Part shown: positions 38,025 through 47,048 of the stretch, piece by piece
Position numbering within the stretch: the stretch's first letter is position 1
Layout of the letters: each line of letters opens with the position of its first letter
Assembly (NCBI RefSeq): GCF_023101685.1
Contig: NZ_CP082164.1
Coordinates: forward strand, 186,001 to 250,000
DNA length: 64,000 nucleotides
Reading direction: 5' to 3'
Source: Bradyrhizobium sp. 186
GTDB taxonomy: Bacteria; Pseudomonadota; Alphaproteobacteria; Rhizobiales; Xanthobacteraceae
Program-made: the position numbers and the translations under genes
The notes under the pieces: generated by a model
Told to the model about the DNA's origin: nothing
Seen by the model: the letters and a program-made list of their open reading frames with translations, nothing else
The model's database searches: none

Positions 38025-40259
38025 CTACCGCCGCAGCACCGCAATCGTCCGGTTCGCGAACGTCAGCCGTTCGGCCATGACCGACACGAAATAGGTCAGC
38101 AGCTTGTGGCTGAGCGCGGGGTCCTCGATCCTGATGGCGTCGAACTGGTGCGTGTTCAGCACATAGAGCACGCTGTTAACCTCGGCCTGGATGGTGGCGC
38201 TACGCGGCGTCTGTGACACCAGCCCCATCTCGCCGATCGTGGTGTAGCGGCCGAGGCTGCGCACGCGCGTGGTGCGGTCGTCCTCGGCCGGGATCATGAT
38301 GCCGACGCGACCGTCGAGGATGAAGTGCATGGAATCCGCGGGATCGCCGGCCTGCACGATGACGTCGCCGGCCTCGACCTCAAGGCGCTGGCAGCGGCGG
38401 ATCAGCTCGTCGGCATCGTCCTCGCTGTTGAGAATCCCCGTGAACCAGTCGCGCAAGTTTGCCTCCTCCTGCGCGAGTTCCTGATGTTGCGCGATGAGTT
38501 CGTTCTCGCACCACTCCAGCGCATGATCGAGCTCGGGAATGATGGTGACGCCTTCGCCGATGAAATCGCTGGAGCGCAGCACCTTCTTGGCCGCGGTAGA
38601 CAGGTGCACCAGGATCAGCTCGACGCCGAGGTCACCCGCGCTGCGCTTGATCTGCGCAAAACTGTAGGCGGCCGAGGAGTCGACGCCGGTGACGAGCTTG
38701 AAGTCGAACAGCAGATAGCGGCACTCCGGGCGCTCCTGGAGCAGTTGCTTGACATGCTGGTAAAGTCGGTTGGCGGAGCCGAAGAACAAATAGCTCTGGA
38801 GGTTGAGGCCCCGGATCTTGCCGCCATGGGCCAGCAGCACCTCCTGGTCGTCCCGCGAGCGATCGAGCGAAGAGCGATATTCGGAACCGTCAAAACTGTA
38901 CTTGATCGATTCGACCCGCGCCGCGCTGAACGCGAAGGTCGCGCAGCCGATGACGACGCCGATCAGGATGCCCGGCACGAAACCCCAGGCGACGATGATC
39001 GCGATGATGGCGAGCAGCGAGAGATATTCGAGCTTCGAGAGCCGCTTGCGCGACTCGATGAGCCATTTGTGCAGCTGGTCGGCGCCGAGATAGAGTAGCA
39101 GGCCGCCGAGCACGAATTTCGGCATGAAGCCGAGCAGCTCCGGCGCAACTGCGAGCATCAGCAGCGACATGGCCGCAACGGTGAGGCCGGACAGGCGTCC
39201 GCGGCCGCCGCTGCTGAAATTCAGGATCGAGCGGCTGACCGAAACGCAGCCGGCATAGCCGGCGAGCGCGCCGGTCAGGATGTTGGCGGCGCCGGTGACA
39301 TTCAGCTCGCGCTCCAGATTGGCCTCGCGATGCACGGCGACTTCGATCCCGGTGGTGTTGAACAGCGTGCTGGAAGCCGTGACGAAGATGACCGCGACGA
39401 GGTTGCCGAGCAGGTCCGGCACCGCGGACCAGGGATAATTGGCAAGATCGTCGGTGTGCCAGGGCAACATGAATGTCGCCGGCGGCGGGGGCTGGAAGGT
39501 CCAGCCGAGGGCGCGCGCCTCCTCCGTCGAAATCCCTGCGATCCAGAACGCCAGATGTGCCGTGAGCATGCCGCCGACCAGGATGATCGGCAATCCGAAC
39601 GGGCTGCGCGAGCGGTGCCAGGCCAGATACAGCACCAGCGCCATCGCGCAGGCGGCGCCCAGCTCCGAAAGCGTGACGCCGTTGGTGAAGCGCAACAGCG
39701 TGGCAAACTGCACGGGATGATCGGTGATCACCCGGATCGCGCCCATGACGATCAGAAGCCCGGTGGCCCCCAGGAAGCCGCCGATCACCGGATAAGGCAC
39801 GTAGCGGATCGCGCGGCCCATCCGCGTCAGTCCCAATCCGCACAGCACGATTCCGGTCAGCACAGTCGACAGGCCGAGCGTGATCAGGACGGGCGAGAGC
39901 AGGGGTGCCGATAAATTAGCCGCTTCGATGCGTTCGACCAGCGAGGCGGCCAAAATGCCCGTCACCGCGGCGGTCGAGCTGTCAGGGCCGGCAACCGCGA
40001 AGGGCAGCGAGCTGCCAAGCCCGATGACAGCCGCGAGCACGGCAGAGCTGATGAAGGTCGCGGCGATGCCGTAGGACAGATAGGGCGACAGCGGGCCGGT
40101 GAAGATCAGCAGCGCATAGGAAAGCCCGAAGGTGACGGTCAGGACGCTGGCGGCGCTTCCGCCCAGTATATCATTCAGCGCACGTTTGATGGACGGATTC
40201 AATCCTGTGACCGGATCGAGGCCAATTGCTGGATCTGTCACGCCCCGACACTCGCTCAT
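38025..40259 (-). CDS. SulP-family anion transporter with STAS and cyclic-nucleotide-binding domains
   Basis: This 744-residue membrane protein has an N-terminal SulP (SLC26-like) transport domain with about 10-12 membrane segments (about 25-430; LPFAVAGPDSSTAAVTGIL is typical). A STAS domain follows (about 480-580; YLLFDFKLVTGVDSSAAYSFAQIKR). The C-terminal Crp-like cyclic-nucleotide domain (about 610-740) has FILDGRVGIMIPAEDD and GEMGLVSQTPRSATIQAE. The substrate could be sulfate, bicarbonate or another anion. The cNMP domain suggests gating by a second messenger. The start at 40259 excludes an upstream frame that runs through a palindromic repeat. Confidence 0.88.
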   Translation of the reverse strand: MSECRGVTDPAIGLDPVTGLNPSIKRALNDILGGSAASVLTVTFGLSYALLIFTGPLSPYLSYGIAATFISSAVLAAVIGLGSSLPFAVAGPDSSTAAVTGILAASLVERIEAANLSAPLLSPVLITLGLSTVLTGIVLCGLGLTRMGRAIRYVPYPVIGGFLGATGLLIVMGAIRVITDHPVQFATLLRFTNGVTLSELGAACAMALVLYLAWHRSRSPFGLPIILVGGMLTAHLAFWIAGISTEEARALGWTFQPPPPATFMLPWHTDDLANYPWSAVPDLLGNLVAVIFVTASSTLFNTTGIEVAVHREANLERELNVTGAANILTGALAGYAGCVSVSRSILNFSSGGRGRLSGLTVAAMSLLMLAVAPELLGFMPKFVLGGLLLYLGADQLHKWLIESRKRLSKLEYLSLLAIIAIIVAWGFVPGILIGVVIGCATFAFSAARVESIKYSFDGSEYRSSLDRSRDDQEVLLAHGGKIRGLNLQSYLFFGSANRLYQHVKQLLQERPECRYLLFDFKLVTGVDSSAAYSFAQIKRSAGDLGVELILVHLSTAAKKVLRSSDFIGEGVTIIPELDHALEWCENELIAQHQELAQEEANLRDWFTGILNSEDDADELIRRCQRLEVEAGDVIVQAGDPADSMHFILDGRVGIMIPAEDDRTTRVRSLGRYTTIGEMGLVSQTPRSATIQAEVNSVLYVLNTHQFDAIRIEDPALSHKLLTYFVSVMAERLTFANRTIAVLRR

Positions 40260-40430
40260 GAGAATTCCCGTCCGAGAGGTAGACGAGTGCGAGGTTAGCG
40301 CAACAGGATTCTTGCAAATATGAGATTGGCAACAGTTTCGGGCACGCTCTCGGCGTCCTCCCGGCTTTCGCCCGGAGGGCGTCGGGGATGGAGCCGGGCA
40401 GGGAATGCCGGAAGACGGTAGACCCCTCCA

Positions 40431-40510
40431 CGTCATTGCGAGCGTAGCGAGGCAATCCAGAATCCCTCCGCCGAGACAGTCTGGATTGCTTCGCTTCGCT
40501 CGCAATGACG
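40431..40510. repeat. Palindromic intergenic repeat (CGTCATTGCGAGCG family)
   Basis: An 80-bp imperfect palindrome starts CGTCATTGCGAGCG and ends CGCTCGCAATGACG, with inner arms GGCAATCCAG and CTGGATTGC. It lies between purC and the SulP gene. The form is one of the widespread Rhizobiales hairpin repeats (recollection of the type; no search was run). Confidence 0.8.
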
Positions 40511-40531
40511 GAGCGAGACGAAACAGTCGGG

Positions 40532-41452
40532 CTAAATCTTCAGCTCACTCCCCGTCACCCGCCGATATGCTTCCAGGTACCGCTCGCTGGTCGCGTCCAC
40601 CACGCTTGCCGGCAAGGGCGGCGGCGGGGCATCGCCGTTCCAGCGGCCGGCGCGGCGTTCGACGTCGAGATAGTCGCGCAGCGGCTGCTTGTCGAAACTC
40701 GCCTGCGGCTGGCCGGGCTTGTAGGCATCGACCGCCCAGAAGCGCGAACTGTCCGGCGTCATGACCTCGTCGATCAGGATGATGCGGCCGTCCTTGTCGC
40801 GGCCGAACTCGAACTTGGTGTCCGCGATGATGATGCCCTGCTCGCGCGCGAGCTCCTCGCCGAGCGTGTAGATCGCGCGCGTCATGCTCTCGAGCGTGTA
40901 AGCGACCTCATCGCCGACGACCTCGCGCATCTGCGCGATGGTGATGTTCTCGTCATGGCCGGTTTCGGCCTTGGTCGCCGGGCTGAAGATCGGAGGGTTC
41001 AGCTTCTCGCTCTCGACGAGGCCAGCCTTCAGCTTCTCGCCGGCGAGCGTGCCGCTGGCGGCATATTCCTTCCAGGCCGAGCCGGAGAGATAACCGCGGA
41101 TCACGCATTCGATCGGAAACACGGTGGTCCGGCGCGACAGCATCGCGCGGCCGAGAATCTCGGCGCGATGCGGCTTCAGCGCCGGCACCGCTGCGATGAT
41201 CTCGTCGGTGTCGGCGCTGATCATGTGATGCGGCACCACGCCCTCGAGCTCGTTGAACCAGAACGCGCTGATCTGGGTCAGCACCGCGCCCTTCATCGGG
41301 ATGGTCTCGCCCATTACGACGTCGAAGGCGCTGATGCGATCGGTGGTGACGAGCAGCAGGCGGTCGTCGTCGACGGCGTAGATATCGCGCACCTTGCCGC
41401 GCCCGATCTTGGGCAAAGGCAGGTCGCTGGAGTGCATGGTGGTCATCGGCAA
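40532..41452 (-). CDS. purC: Phosphoribosylaminoimidazole-succinocarboxamide synthase
   Basis: The 306-residue SAICAR synthase joins aspartate to CAIR in de novo purine synthesis. Family blocks are [31 protein letters not shown] near the N-terminus, [18 protein letters not shown], and [33 protein letters not shown]. The length fits the eukaryote-like and alphaproteobacterial long form (about 300 residues) rather than the 237-residue E. coli form. MTTMHSS at 41446 is an alternative start. Confidence 0.96.
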   Translation of the reverse strand: MPMTTMHSSDLPLPKIGRGKVRDIYAVDDDRLLLVTTDRISAFDVVMGETIPMKGAVLTQISAFWFNELEGVVPHHMISADTDEIIAAVPALKPHRAEILGRAMLSRRTTVFPIECVIRGYLSGSAWKEYAASGTLAGEKLKAGLVESEKLNPPIFSPATKAETGHDENITIAQMREVVGDEVAYTLESMTRAIYTLGEELAREQGIIIADTKFEFGRDKDGRIILIDEVMTPDSSRFWAVDAYKPGQPQASFDKQPLRDYLDVERRAGRWNGDAPPPPLPASVVDATSERYLEAYRRVTGSELKI

Positions 41453-41524
41453 AGCTTTCGCAGATATGGCCTTCGGGCAGGAAATCCGGCCGCGCCGGAC
41501 AGCGCGACCGGAAACCGGGATAGC

Positions 41525-42442
41525 CTATTCCGGCAGCGGAATGAACTCATGTTCCTGCGGAACCGCGGCGAAGCGGCCGGTTTTCCAGTCCTGCTTGGCC
41601 TGCTCGATCCGCTCCTTGCTGGAGGAGACGAAATTCCACCAGATGTGGCGCGGCCCTTCCAGCGCATCGCCGCCGAGAAACATCATCCGCGTGGCTTTCA
41701 GCGCCTTCACGGTGATGCGGTCGCCGGGGCGGAAGATCAGCAGCCGCGGCCCCTCATAGCGCTCGCCCGCGATCTCGACCTCGCCGTCGACGATATAGAT
41801 CGCACGCTCCTCGTGATCGGGGTCGAGCGGCACGCTGGCGCCCGCGACAGCCGTAACCTCGGTGTAGAACCAGGGCGACACCATCGACACCGGCGAGGTG
41901 ATGCCGAAGGCGGAGCCCGCGATCACCCGCGCGGTGAAGTCGCGCTCGGAGATCATCGGCAGATCGCCGGCACCGTAATGCTGGAACGACGGCGCGATCT
42001 CCTCCGATCCGGCCGGCAGCGCGATCCAGCTTTGCAGGCCGAGCATCTGTTGTCCCGAGGCGCGCTGCGCATCCGGCGTGCGTTCGGAATGCGCGATGCC
42101 GCGCCCGGCCGTCATCAAATTCATCGCGCCGGGCGCGATTTCCTGGACGTTGCCCTCGCTGTCGCGATGCATGATCGCGCCGTCGAACAGATAAGTGACG
42201 GTGGCAAGCCCAATATGCGGATGCGGCCGCACGTCCATGCCCTTGCCGGACATGAACTGCACCGGTCCGAAATGATCGAAGAAGATGAAGGGGCCGACCA
42301 TCTGCCGCCTGCCATGCGGCAGCGCGCGCCGAACCGTGAACCCGTCGCCAAGGTCGCGGGTGCGCGGCACGATGACGAGATCGAGCGCATCGCAGGACAT
42401 GGGATCGCCGAGGACGGGATCGTTCGAGGGTTGCCAGCTCAT
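41525..42442 (-). CDS. Pirin family protein
   Basis: This 305-residue bicupin has the pirin N-terminal domain with the metal site in PHPHIGLATVTYLFDGAIMHRDSEG (H-x-H plus downstream His/Glu) and GRGIAHSERTPD. The C-terminal cupin is LLIFRPGDRITVKALKATRMMFLGGDALEGPRHIWWNFVSS. Bacterial pirins include quercetinases and regulators of central metabolism; the exact activity is unknown. It lies 72 nt upstream of purC on the same strand. Confidence 0.92.
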   Translation of the reverse strand: MSWQPSNDPVLGDPMSCDALDLVIVPRTRDLGDGFTVRRALPHGRRQMVGPFIFFDHFGPVQFMSGKGMDVRPHPHIGLATVTYLFDGAIMHRDSEGNVQEIAPGAMNLMTAGRGIAHSERTPDAQRASGQQMLGLQSWIALPAGSEEIAPSFQHYGAGDLPMISERDFTARVIAGSAFGITSPVSMVSPWFYTEVTAVAGASVPLDPDHEERAIYIVDGEVEIAGERYEGPRLLIFRPGDRITVKALKATRMMFLGGDALEGPRHIWWNFVSSSKERIEQAKQDWKTGRFAAVPQEHEFIPLPE

Positions 42443-42525
42443 GGCGGACTCCTTTTGGCTTTATTCTTGGTTCTGTTGGGCCCGATGGTAGCAGACTTTG
42501 GCATCGCCGTCGCGACGAAGCCCTC

Positions 42526-42628
42526 TGTCATGCCCCGCGCAGGCGGGGCATCCAGTACGCCGCGGCCTCTCGGTTCAATCATTGCCGTCTCGGAGTACTG
42601 GATCGCCCGGCCAAGCCAGGCGATGACA
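42526..42628. repeat. Palindromic intergenic repeat (TGTCATGCCCCGC family)
   Basis: A 103-bp element opens TGTCATGCCCCGCGCAGGC and closes GCCAGGCGATGACA, with inner arms CCAGTAC/GTACTGG. It lies between the divergent pirin and AraC genes. This is a distinct palindromic family from those at 24580, 32478 and 40431. Confidence 0.75.
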
Positions 42629-42712
42629 GTTGTGGGTGAGGAGGGTCCTTGAAAAAAAGTGCGCAACGAACGATGTTCGGCTGTTTTCAACCGCGACCGA
42701 TCGCATCGCCCG

Positions 42713-43774
42713 ATGACCCTTGCCGCAACCGAGCTCGCCTTTCGCGCCGCCAGCGTCGCGCTGCTGCTGGTGCTGGCGGCGTCATTGCTCGCCGATTTTC
42801 GCAATGTGCCGGCGGGGCGGCTCGGCGCTGCGTTCGTGCTGAGCTCGGCCGCGCATGCTGTGAGCTATTCGTTGGATGTCACGTCGCGGATCCCGCTCTG
42901 GCATGCACCGCTGATCGCGTTGTCGACCGGCAGCATCGTCGTGTTCTGGCTGTTCACACGCTCCCTGTTCGACGACGAGTTTCACCTCCGCTGGTGGCAC
43001 GGATCGGTCTGGGCGCTGGTGACGGCCTTCAGCTTCGCAGGCTGCGTCTGGATTGCACCCAGCGGCCATGTGCGGTTCTCGGTGACGGTGGTCAATCTGA
43101 TCGTGCTCGGTTTCATCGCGCTTGCGGTCGGGCAGACGATCGCCTCCTGGCCGGCCGACCTGGTCGAGCGCCGCCGCAGCGTTCGCGTCTTCATCGTCTG
43201 CGCAACCGCGCTCTATGGCGGGCTGAACGCGGTGCTCCAGATCGCCGTCGCCGGGCACCACGTCGGCGATGTCGCCGAAACCATCAATGCCGGCGTGCTC
43301 GCCTGCACCGTTGCGGCGATCGTCTATGCCATGATGCGCGTTGACGGGGCGGATCTGTTTCCGGCCGCGGCGGAGCCCGCAGCGCCGATTGTTTTCAGTC
43401 AGCCTGCGGCCGACGTCGCCGCCGATCAAAAGCTCATCGACGCCCTGATGCGGCTGATGGCGGACGAGCGGATCTATCGCCGGGAGAACATCACCATCGG
43501 TGTTCTGGCGGGGCGGCTGAAGATTCCGGAATACCGGCTGCGCCGGCTGATCAACCAGCGGCTCGGCTATCGCAACTTCAATGTGTTCCTGAACAACCAC
43601 CGGATCGAGGAAGCCAAGTCCGCACTCGCCGATCCCGCCCAGGCCGAGGTTCCCGTCATCACCATCGCGATGGACGCGGGCTTCCAGTCGCTCGGCCCCT
43701 TCAACCGCGCCTTCAAGGCCGTCACGGGCGTGACGCCAACCGAATATCGGCGGCTCAAAGCCGAGGTGGCTTAG
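42713..43774 (+). CDS. AraC-family regulator with an N-terminal membrane domain
   Basis: This is a 353-residue protein. About seven hydrophobic segments occupy residues 1-220 (for example VALLLVLAASLLADF, PLIALSTGSIVVFWLFTRSLF, VTVVNLIVLGFIALAVGQTIASW, VFIVCATALYGGLNAVLQIAVAG). A C-terminal AraC DNA-binding domain follows (about 250-350; ENITIGVLAGRLKIPEYRLRRLINQRLGYRNFNVFLNNHRIEEAKSALADP...VITIAMDAGFQSLGPFNRAFKAVTGVTPTEYRR). It is a membrane-bound one-component regulator. The signal and targets are unknown; the following serine hydrolase gene on the same strand is a candidate target. Confidence 0.88.
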   Translation: MTLAATELAFRAASVALLLVLAASLLADFRNVPAGRLGAAFVLSSAAHAVSYSLDVTSRIPLWHAPLIALSTGSIVVFWLFTRSLFDDEFHLRWWHGSVWALVTAFSFAGCVWIAPSGHVRFSVTVVNLIVLGFIALAVGQTIASWPADLVERRRSVRVFIVCATALYGGLNAVLQIAVAGHHVGDVAETINAGVLACTVAAIVYAMMRVDGADLFPAAAEPAAPIVFSQPAADVAADQKLIDALMRLMADERIYRRENITIGVLAGRLKIPEYRLRRLINQRLGYRNFNVFLNNHRIEEAKSALADPAQAEVPVITIAMDAGFQSLGPFNRAFKAVTGVTPTEYRRLKAEVA

Positions 43775-43919
43775 AGCTTATTTCGTTGAAGTTACGTAAG
43801 AATTCCAGAATCGACTAGCCCCGGTCAGTTTCGGCGAGGTCGTATTTCAAATCCGGCGAGCACGCTTCGCCCGCATCCGGTTCCTTCTCCGCCACTCGCC
43901 CCGAAGCCGGAGAAAGCCC

Positions 43920-45347
43920 GTGACCCGCCGCCGCAAGATCATCCTCGCTACCACCGCCATCGCCTTTGCCGGCCTCGCGCTCGGCGCGGCGCGGGCCCGC
44001 GACGTGCCGAAGGTTGCCACCGGCTTTATCGCCGACACGCTCTGCTCGGAGACGTTCGTCTCCGGCCTCGATCCCATGCGCGACCTCGCCGAGACCACCG
44101 ACGCGATGCCAGGTGCGGGTCTTCTGACCTGGGCGATGGATTTTCGGGTCGATCGCGCCCGCAAGGATGTCACGGTGAGTCTGTTCGGCATCGGCCGCAG
44201 CCATGCCGTCTATCGCGAGGGGCTCGGCTGCACGCTCGAGCACGGCCAGGGGATCGCCGAAGTCGCGTTGCCGCCTGATGACAAACAGCCGACGTTGCTC
44301 CACGAGATCGCCGAACCGGGACTCGTGCCGCCGCAAAGCGAGGGGCTGTCCGCCGCGCTCGACTGCGCTTTCGCCGAGCCCGCGCAACCGCCTTATCGCC
44401 GCACCCGCGCGATCGTTGTCATGAAGGCCGGGCGCATCGTTGCCGAGCGCTATGCTGATGGTGTCGGACCGGAGACGCAGCTGCTCGGCTTCTCCATGAC
44501 GAAGTCGGTGATGTCGGCGCTGACAGGCATTCTCGTGCGCCAGGGCAAGCTCAAGCTCGACGGGCCCGCGCCAATTGCCGCCTGGCAAAATCCTGATGAT
44601 CCGCGCCATGCCATCACCGTCGATCAATTGCTGCGTCACACGGCAGGCATCGCGCTCGGAAGCTCATTGCAGGCCTCGCTCAGCTCCGCGCTGGAGCCGG
44701 TCAATGCCATGAAATACGCCGAGGACGATATGGCCAGCTTTGCCGAGCGCGCGCCGCTTGCGACTGCACCGGGCACGGCATGGAAGTATCATGACGGCAA
44801 CTTCCTCATTCTCGCGCATCTGATCCGCAACGCCGCCGGCGGCAGGCCCGCGGATGCGCTTGCCTTCGCGCGCCGCGAATTGTTTGCGCCGCTCGGTATG
44901 AACAACGTCACGCTCCAGCTCGACGGCGCCGGCACGATCGAGGGCTCCGGCGAGATGCTGGCATCCGCGCGCGACTGGGCGCGCTTCGGCCAGCTCTACC
45001 TCAACGACGGCACCGTCGGCGGCAAGCGCATCCTGCCCGAAGGTTGGGTGAACTACTCTGCCACGGCCACGCCGAACGCGTGGGTCGGCATCGGCGCCGG
45101 CTTCTGGACCAACCAGGGCGGCAGCTTTGGTGCGCATTTTCGTATCGCGCACGGCTGGCCGCGCGATGCCTTCTTCGCCAAGGGCACGATCGGGCAGTAC
45201 ACCATTGTGATCCCGTCGGAGCGCCTGGTCATCGTGCGGCTAGGCCGCTCGCCGAATTGGCCACCGGAAGCGGATGGCGTGTTTGATCTCGTGCGCGACG
45301 TGGTGGCAGCGACGCGCGAGAAGGGGAAGTTGGCGGGGGTGAATTGA
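43920..45347 (+). CDS. Exported serine hydrolase (beta-lactamase/6-aminohexanoate-dimer hydrolase type)
   Basis: This 475-residue protein starts at a GTG supported by GGAG 7 nt upstream. Residues 1-26 (TRRRKIILATTAIAFAGLALGAARA) look like a signal peptide. The active-site S-x-x-K is in QLLGFSMTKSVMSALTGILV. The blocks ITVDQLLRHTAGIALG and PGTAWKYHDGNFLILAHLI and the C-terminal GQYTIVIPSERLVIVRLG fit the penicillin-binding-protein-like esterase family (EstB, NylB'). It is probably periplasmic; the substrate is unknown. It is unrelated in detail to the serine hydrolase at 32587. Confidence 0.87.
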   Translation: MTRRRKIILATTAIAFAGLALGAARARDVPKVATGFIADTLCSETFVSGLDPMRDLAETTDAMPGAGLLTWAMDFRVDRARKDVTVSLFGIGRSHAVYREGLGCTLEHGQGIAEVALPPDDKQPTLLHEIAEPGLVPPQSEGLSAALDCAFAEPAQPPYRRTRAIVVMKAGRIVAERYADGVGPETQLLGFSMTKSVMSALTGILVRQGKLKLDGPAPIAAWQNPDDPRHAITVDQLLRHTAGIALGSSLQASLSSALEPVNAMKYAEDDMASFAERAPLATAPGTAWKYHDGNFLILAHLIRNAAGGRPADALAFARRELFAPLGMNNVTLQLDGAGTIEGSGEMLASARDWARFGQLYLNDGTVGGKRILPEGWVNYSATATPNAWVGIGAGFWTNQGGSFGAHFRIAHGWPRDAFFAKGTIGQYTIVIPSERLVIVRLGRSPNWPPEADGVFDLVRDVVAATREKGKLAGVN

Positions 45348-45374
45348 CGACAGAGCGGAGCGCCTGCTCTTCTT

Positions 45375-45524
45375 CCTTCTCCCCTTGTGGGAGAAGGTGG
45401 CGCGAAGCGCCGGATGAGGGGTCTCTATCCACCGATTCGATCGCTAGAGATTCATTCGCGGAGAGAACCCCTCACCCGGCTCGCCGCTTCGCGGCGATCC
45501 ACCCTCTCCCACAAGGGGCGAGGG
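45375..45524. repeat. REPIN-like paired-hairpin repeat
   Basis: The left hairpin CCTTCTCCC-cttgt-GGGAGAAGG and right hairpin CCCTCTCCC-acaag-GGGCGAGGG enclose inner arms ATGAGGGGT and ACCCCTCAC around a spacer of about 45 bp. The spacer carries a CTCTCCGCGAAT-type motif in reverse, shared with the copy at 50086. It fills the gap between the serine hydrolase and MmgE/PrpD genes, which converge here. Confidence 0.85.
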
Positions 45525-45553
45525 TGCACCGTCTGCGCGGCGCGAACTCGAAT

Positions 45554-46924
45554 CTACTGCCGTCCCAGCTCCGTCGCCTTCGCCACGCGATCGAACCGCT
45601 CCAGCGATAGGATCGCATCGGCAAACTTCTCCGCCCGCGCATTCAAAACCGGCCGCGCCAGTGTCAAAAACTTCTGCTGCATCGCCTGCGCGTCGGGGAA
45701 CGAGGTCGGCTCGCCGGAGGGATCGGCATAGAGCCGCTCGTGCACGCCGTCATCGGTGATGATGCTGACGCGCGCGCCGAACGGATGGGTGCGGCCGATC
45801 TCGAGCCGGTCGTCCTGCACCACGTCGAACTTGTCGGCGAGCGCGTCGATGGCGGCATCGCCGAGCCGGCTGTAATCGTCCCAGCCAAAACTGCCCTGGT
45901 CGAGCGCGAGCGCGCCGGTGAAGAACATCGAGAACTGGCCGCCGACGATGGATGTCGGATGGCGCTTGGTTGCGGCATCGCCGGTCAGCGTGATGCCGTT
46001 GCGATGCAGGCCGATCTCGACGCGCTTGACCTGGTCGGGCGTCAGATTGTGCTCGCGCCGCATCGCGATCAGCGCGTCGATCGCGGCGTGCGTATAGCGG
46101 CAGCTCGGATACGGCTTGACGCCGATCTTCATCGTTTCATAGGTCTTGCCGAGTTCGGCGACCGCCTTGTCCGGATGCGCGTCGTCGGTATAGCCGGCGA
46201 GCAGGCCGTGCTTGCCCTCGACCGATTCCGTCGCGCCGACGAAATCGTTGCGCGCCAGCGTCGCGGCGATCACCCCGTTCATCGCGGCGGCGCCGACCTG
46301 GTAGCGCTTGTTCCAGGCGCCGTTGACCAGAAATTGGAGCGAGCCCGCGGCCTGGCTGCCGGCGACCCCGAAGGCGGCGACGATCTGCGTCTCGCTGAGA
46401 CCGAACAGCTTGCCAGCTGCCGCCGCCGCGCCATAGGTGCCGGCGGTGGCGGTCGGATGGAAGCCGCGCGCATAATGCGAGGTCGGGTCGAGCGCGTTAC
46501 CGAGCCGGCAGCAGACCTCGTAGCCCGCGACGATCGCGGTCAGCACGTCGCGCCCGGAGGCGCCGACCATCTCGCCGACGGCGAAGGCGGCCGGGACGAC
46601 CGGCGCGCTCGGATGCAGCGAGGAATCCGCGTGCGTATCGTCGAAGTCGAGGGAATGGCCGAGCGCGCCGTTGAGCAGCGCCGCGACCGCTGGTGTCCAG
46701 GTCTTGCTGTCGCCGAACACGGTGGATTCGCCCTTGGTGTCGAGTGCGAGAGCCTCCAGCATCTTCAGGATCGACGGGGTGGATTCAGCCTCGCTGCGGG
46801 CCCGGATGGCGCTGCCGAGGAAATCCAGCGTCAGCACTTTTGCGCGATCCAGCACCTCCGCCGGAATATCCTGGAATTTCAGGTTGGCGACATAGGCGGC
46901 AAGCGTTGCGGTTTCGTGGGCCAT
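45554..46924 (-). CDS. MmgE/PrpD family protein
   Basis: This 456-residue protein starts MAHETATLAAYVANLKFQDIPAEVLDRAKVLTLDFLGSAI. Conserved blocks are AALLNGALGHSLDFDDTHADSSLHPSAPVVPAAFAVGE and GYEVCCRLGNALDPTSHYARGFHPTATAGTYGAAAAAGKLFGL, then KPYPSCRYTHAAIDAL. Members include 2-methylcitrate dehydratase (PrpD) and other dehydratases. There are no prp neighbours, so the substrate is open. Confidence 0.92.
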   Translation of the reverse strand: MAHETATLAAYVANLKFQDIPAEVLDRAKVLTLDFLGSAIRARSEAESTPSILKMLEALALDTKGESTVFGDSKTWTPAVAALLNGALGHSLDFDDTHADSSLHPSAPVVPAAFAVGEMVGASGRDVLTAIVAGYEVCCRLGNALDPTSHYARGFHPTATAGTYGAAAAAGKLFGLSETQIVAAFGVAGSQAAGSLQFLVNGAWNKRYQVGAAAMNGVIAATLARNDFVGATESVEGKHGLLAGYTDDAHPDKAVAELGKTYETMKIGVKPYPSCRYTHAAIDALIAMRREHNLTPDQVKRVEIGLHRNGITLTGDAATKRHPTSIVGGQFSMFFTGALALDQGSFGWDDYSRLGDAAIDALADKFDVVQDDRLEIGRTHPFGARVSIITDDGVHERLYADPSGEPTSFPDAQAMQQKFLTLARPVLNARAEKFADAILSLERFDRVAKATELGRQ

Positions 46925-47048
46925 CGTGTTTCCTCGTTTTGCCGGGCAAATTAGGCGGGCTGATTTGGCCTTTCAAGCGGCCTCGCAGCCGCGGGCATCA
47001 GCCATGCTTTTGGGTTGGTTACGAGGATTGGACCGGGGACGTTCGACG

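Noticed and set aside
40260..40505. An 82-residue N-terminal extension of the SulP transporter
   Set aside because: It runs through the palindromic repeat at 40431-40510 and has no transport-family sequence; the start at 40259 gives the normal N-terminus.
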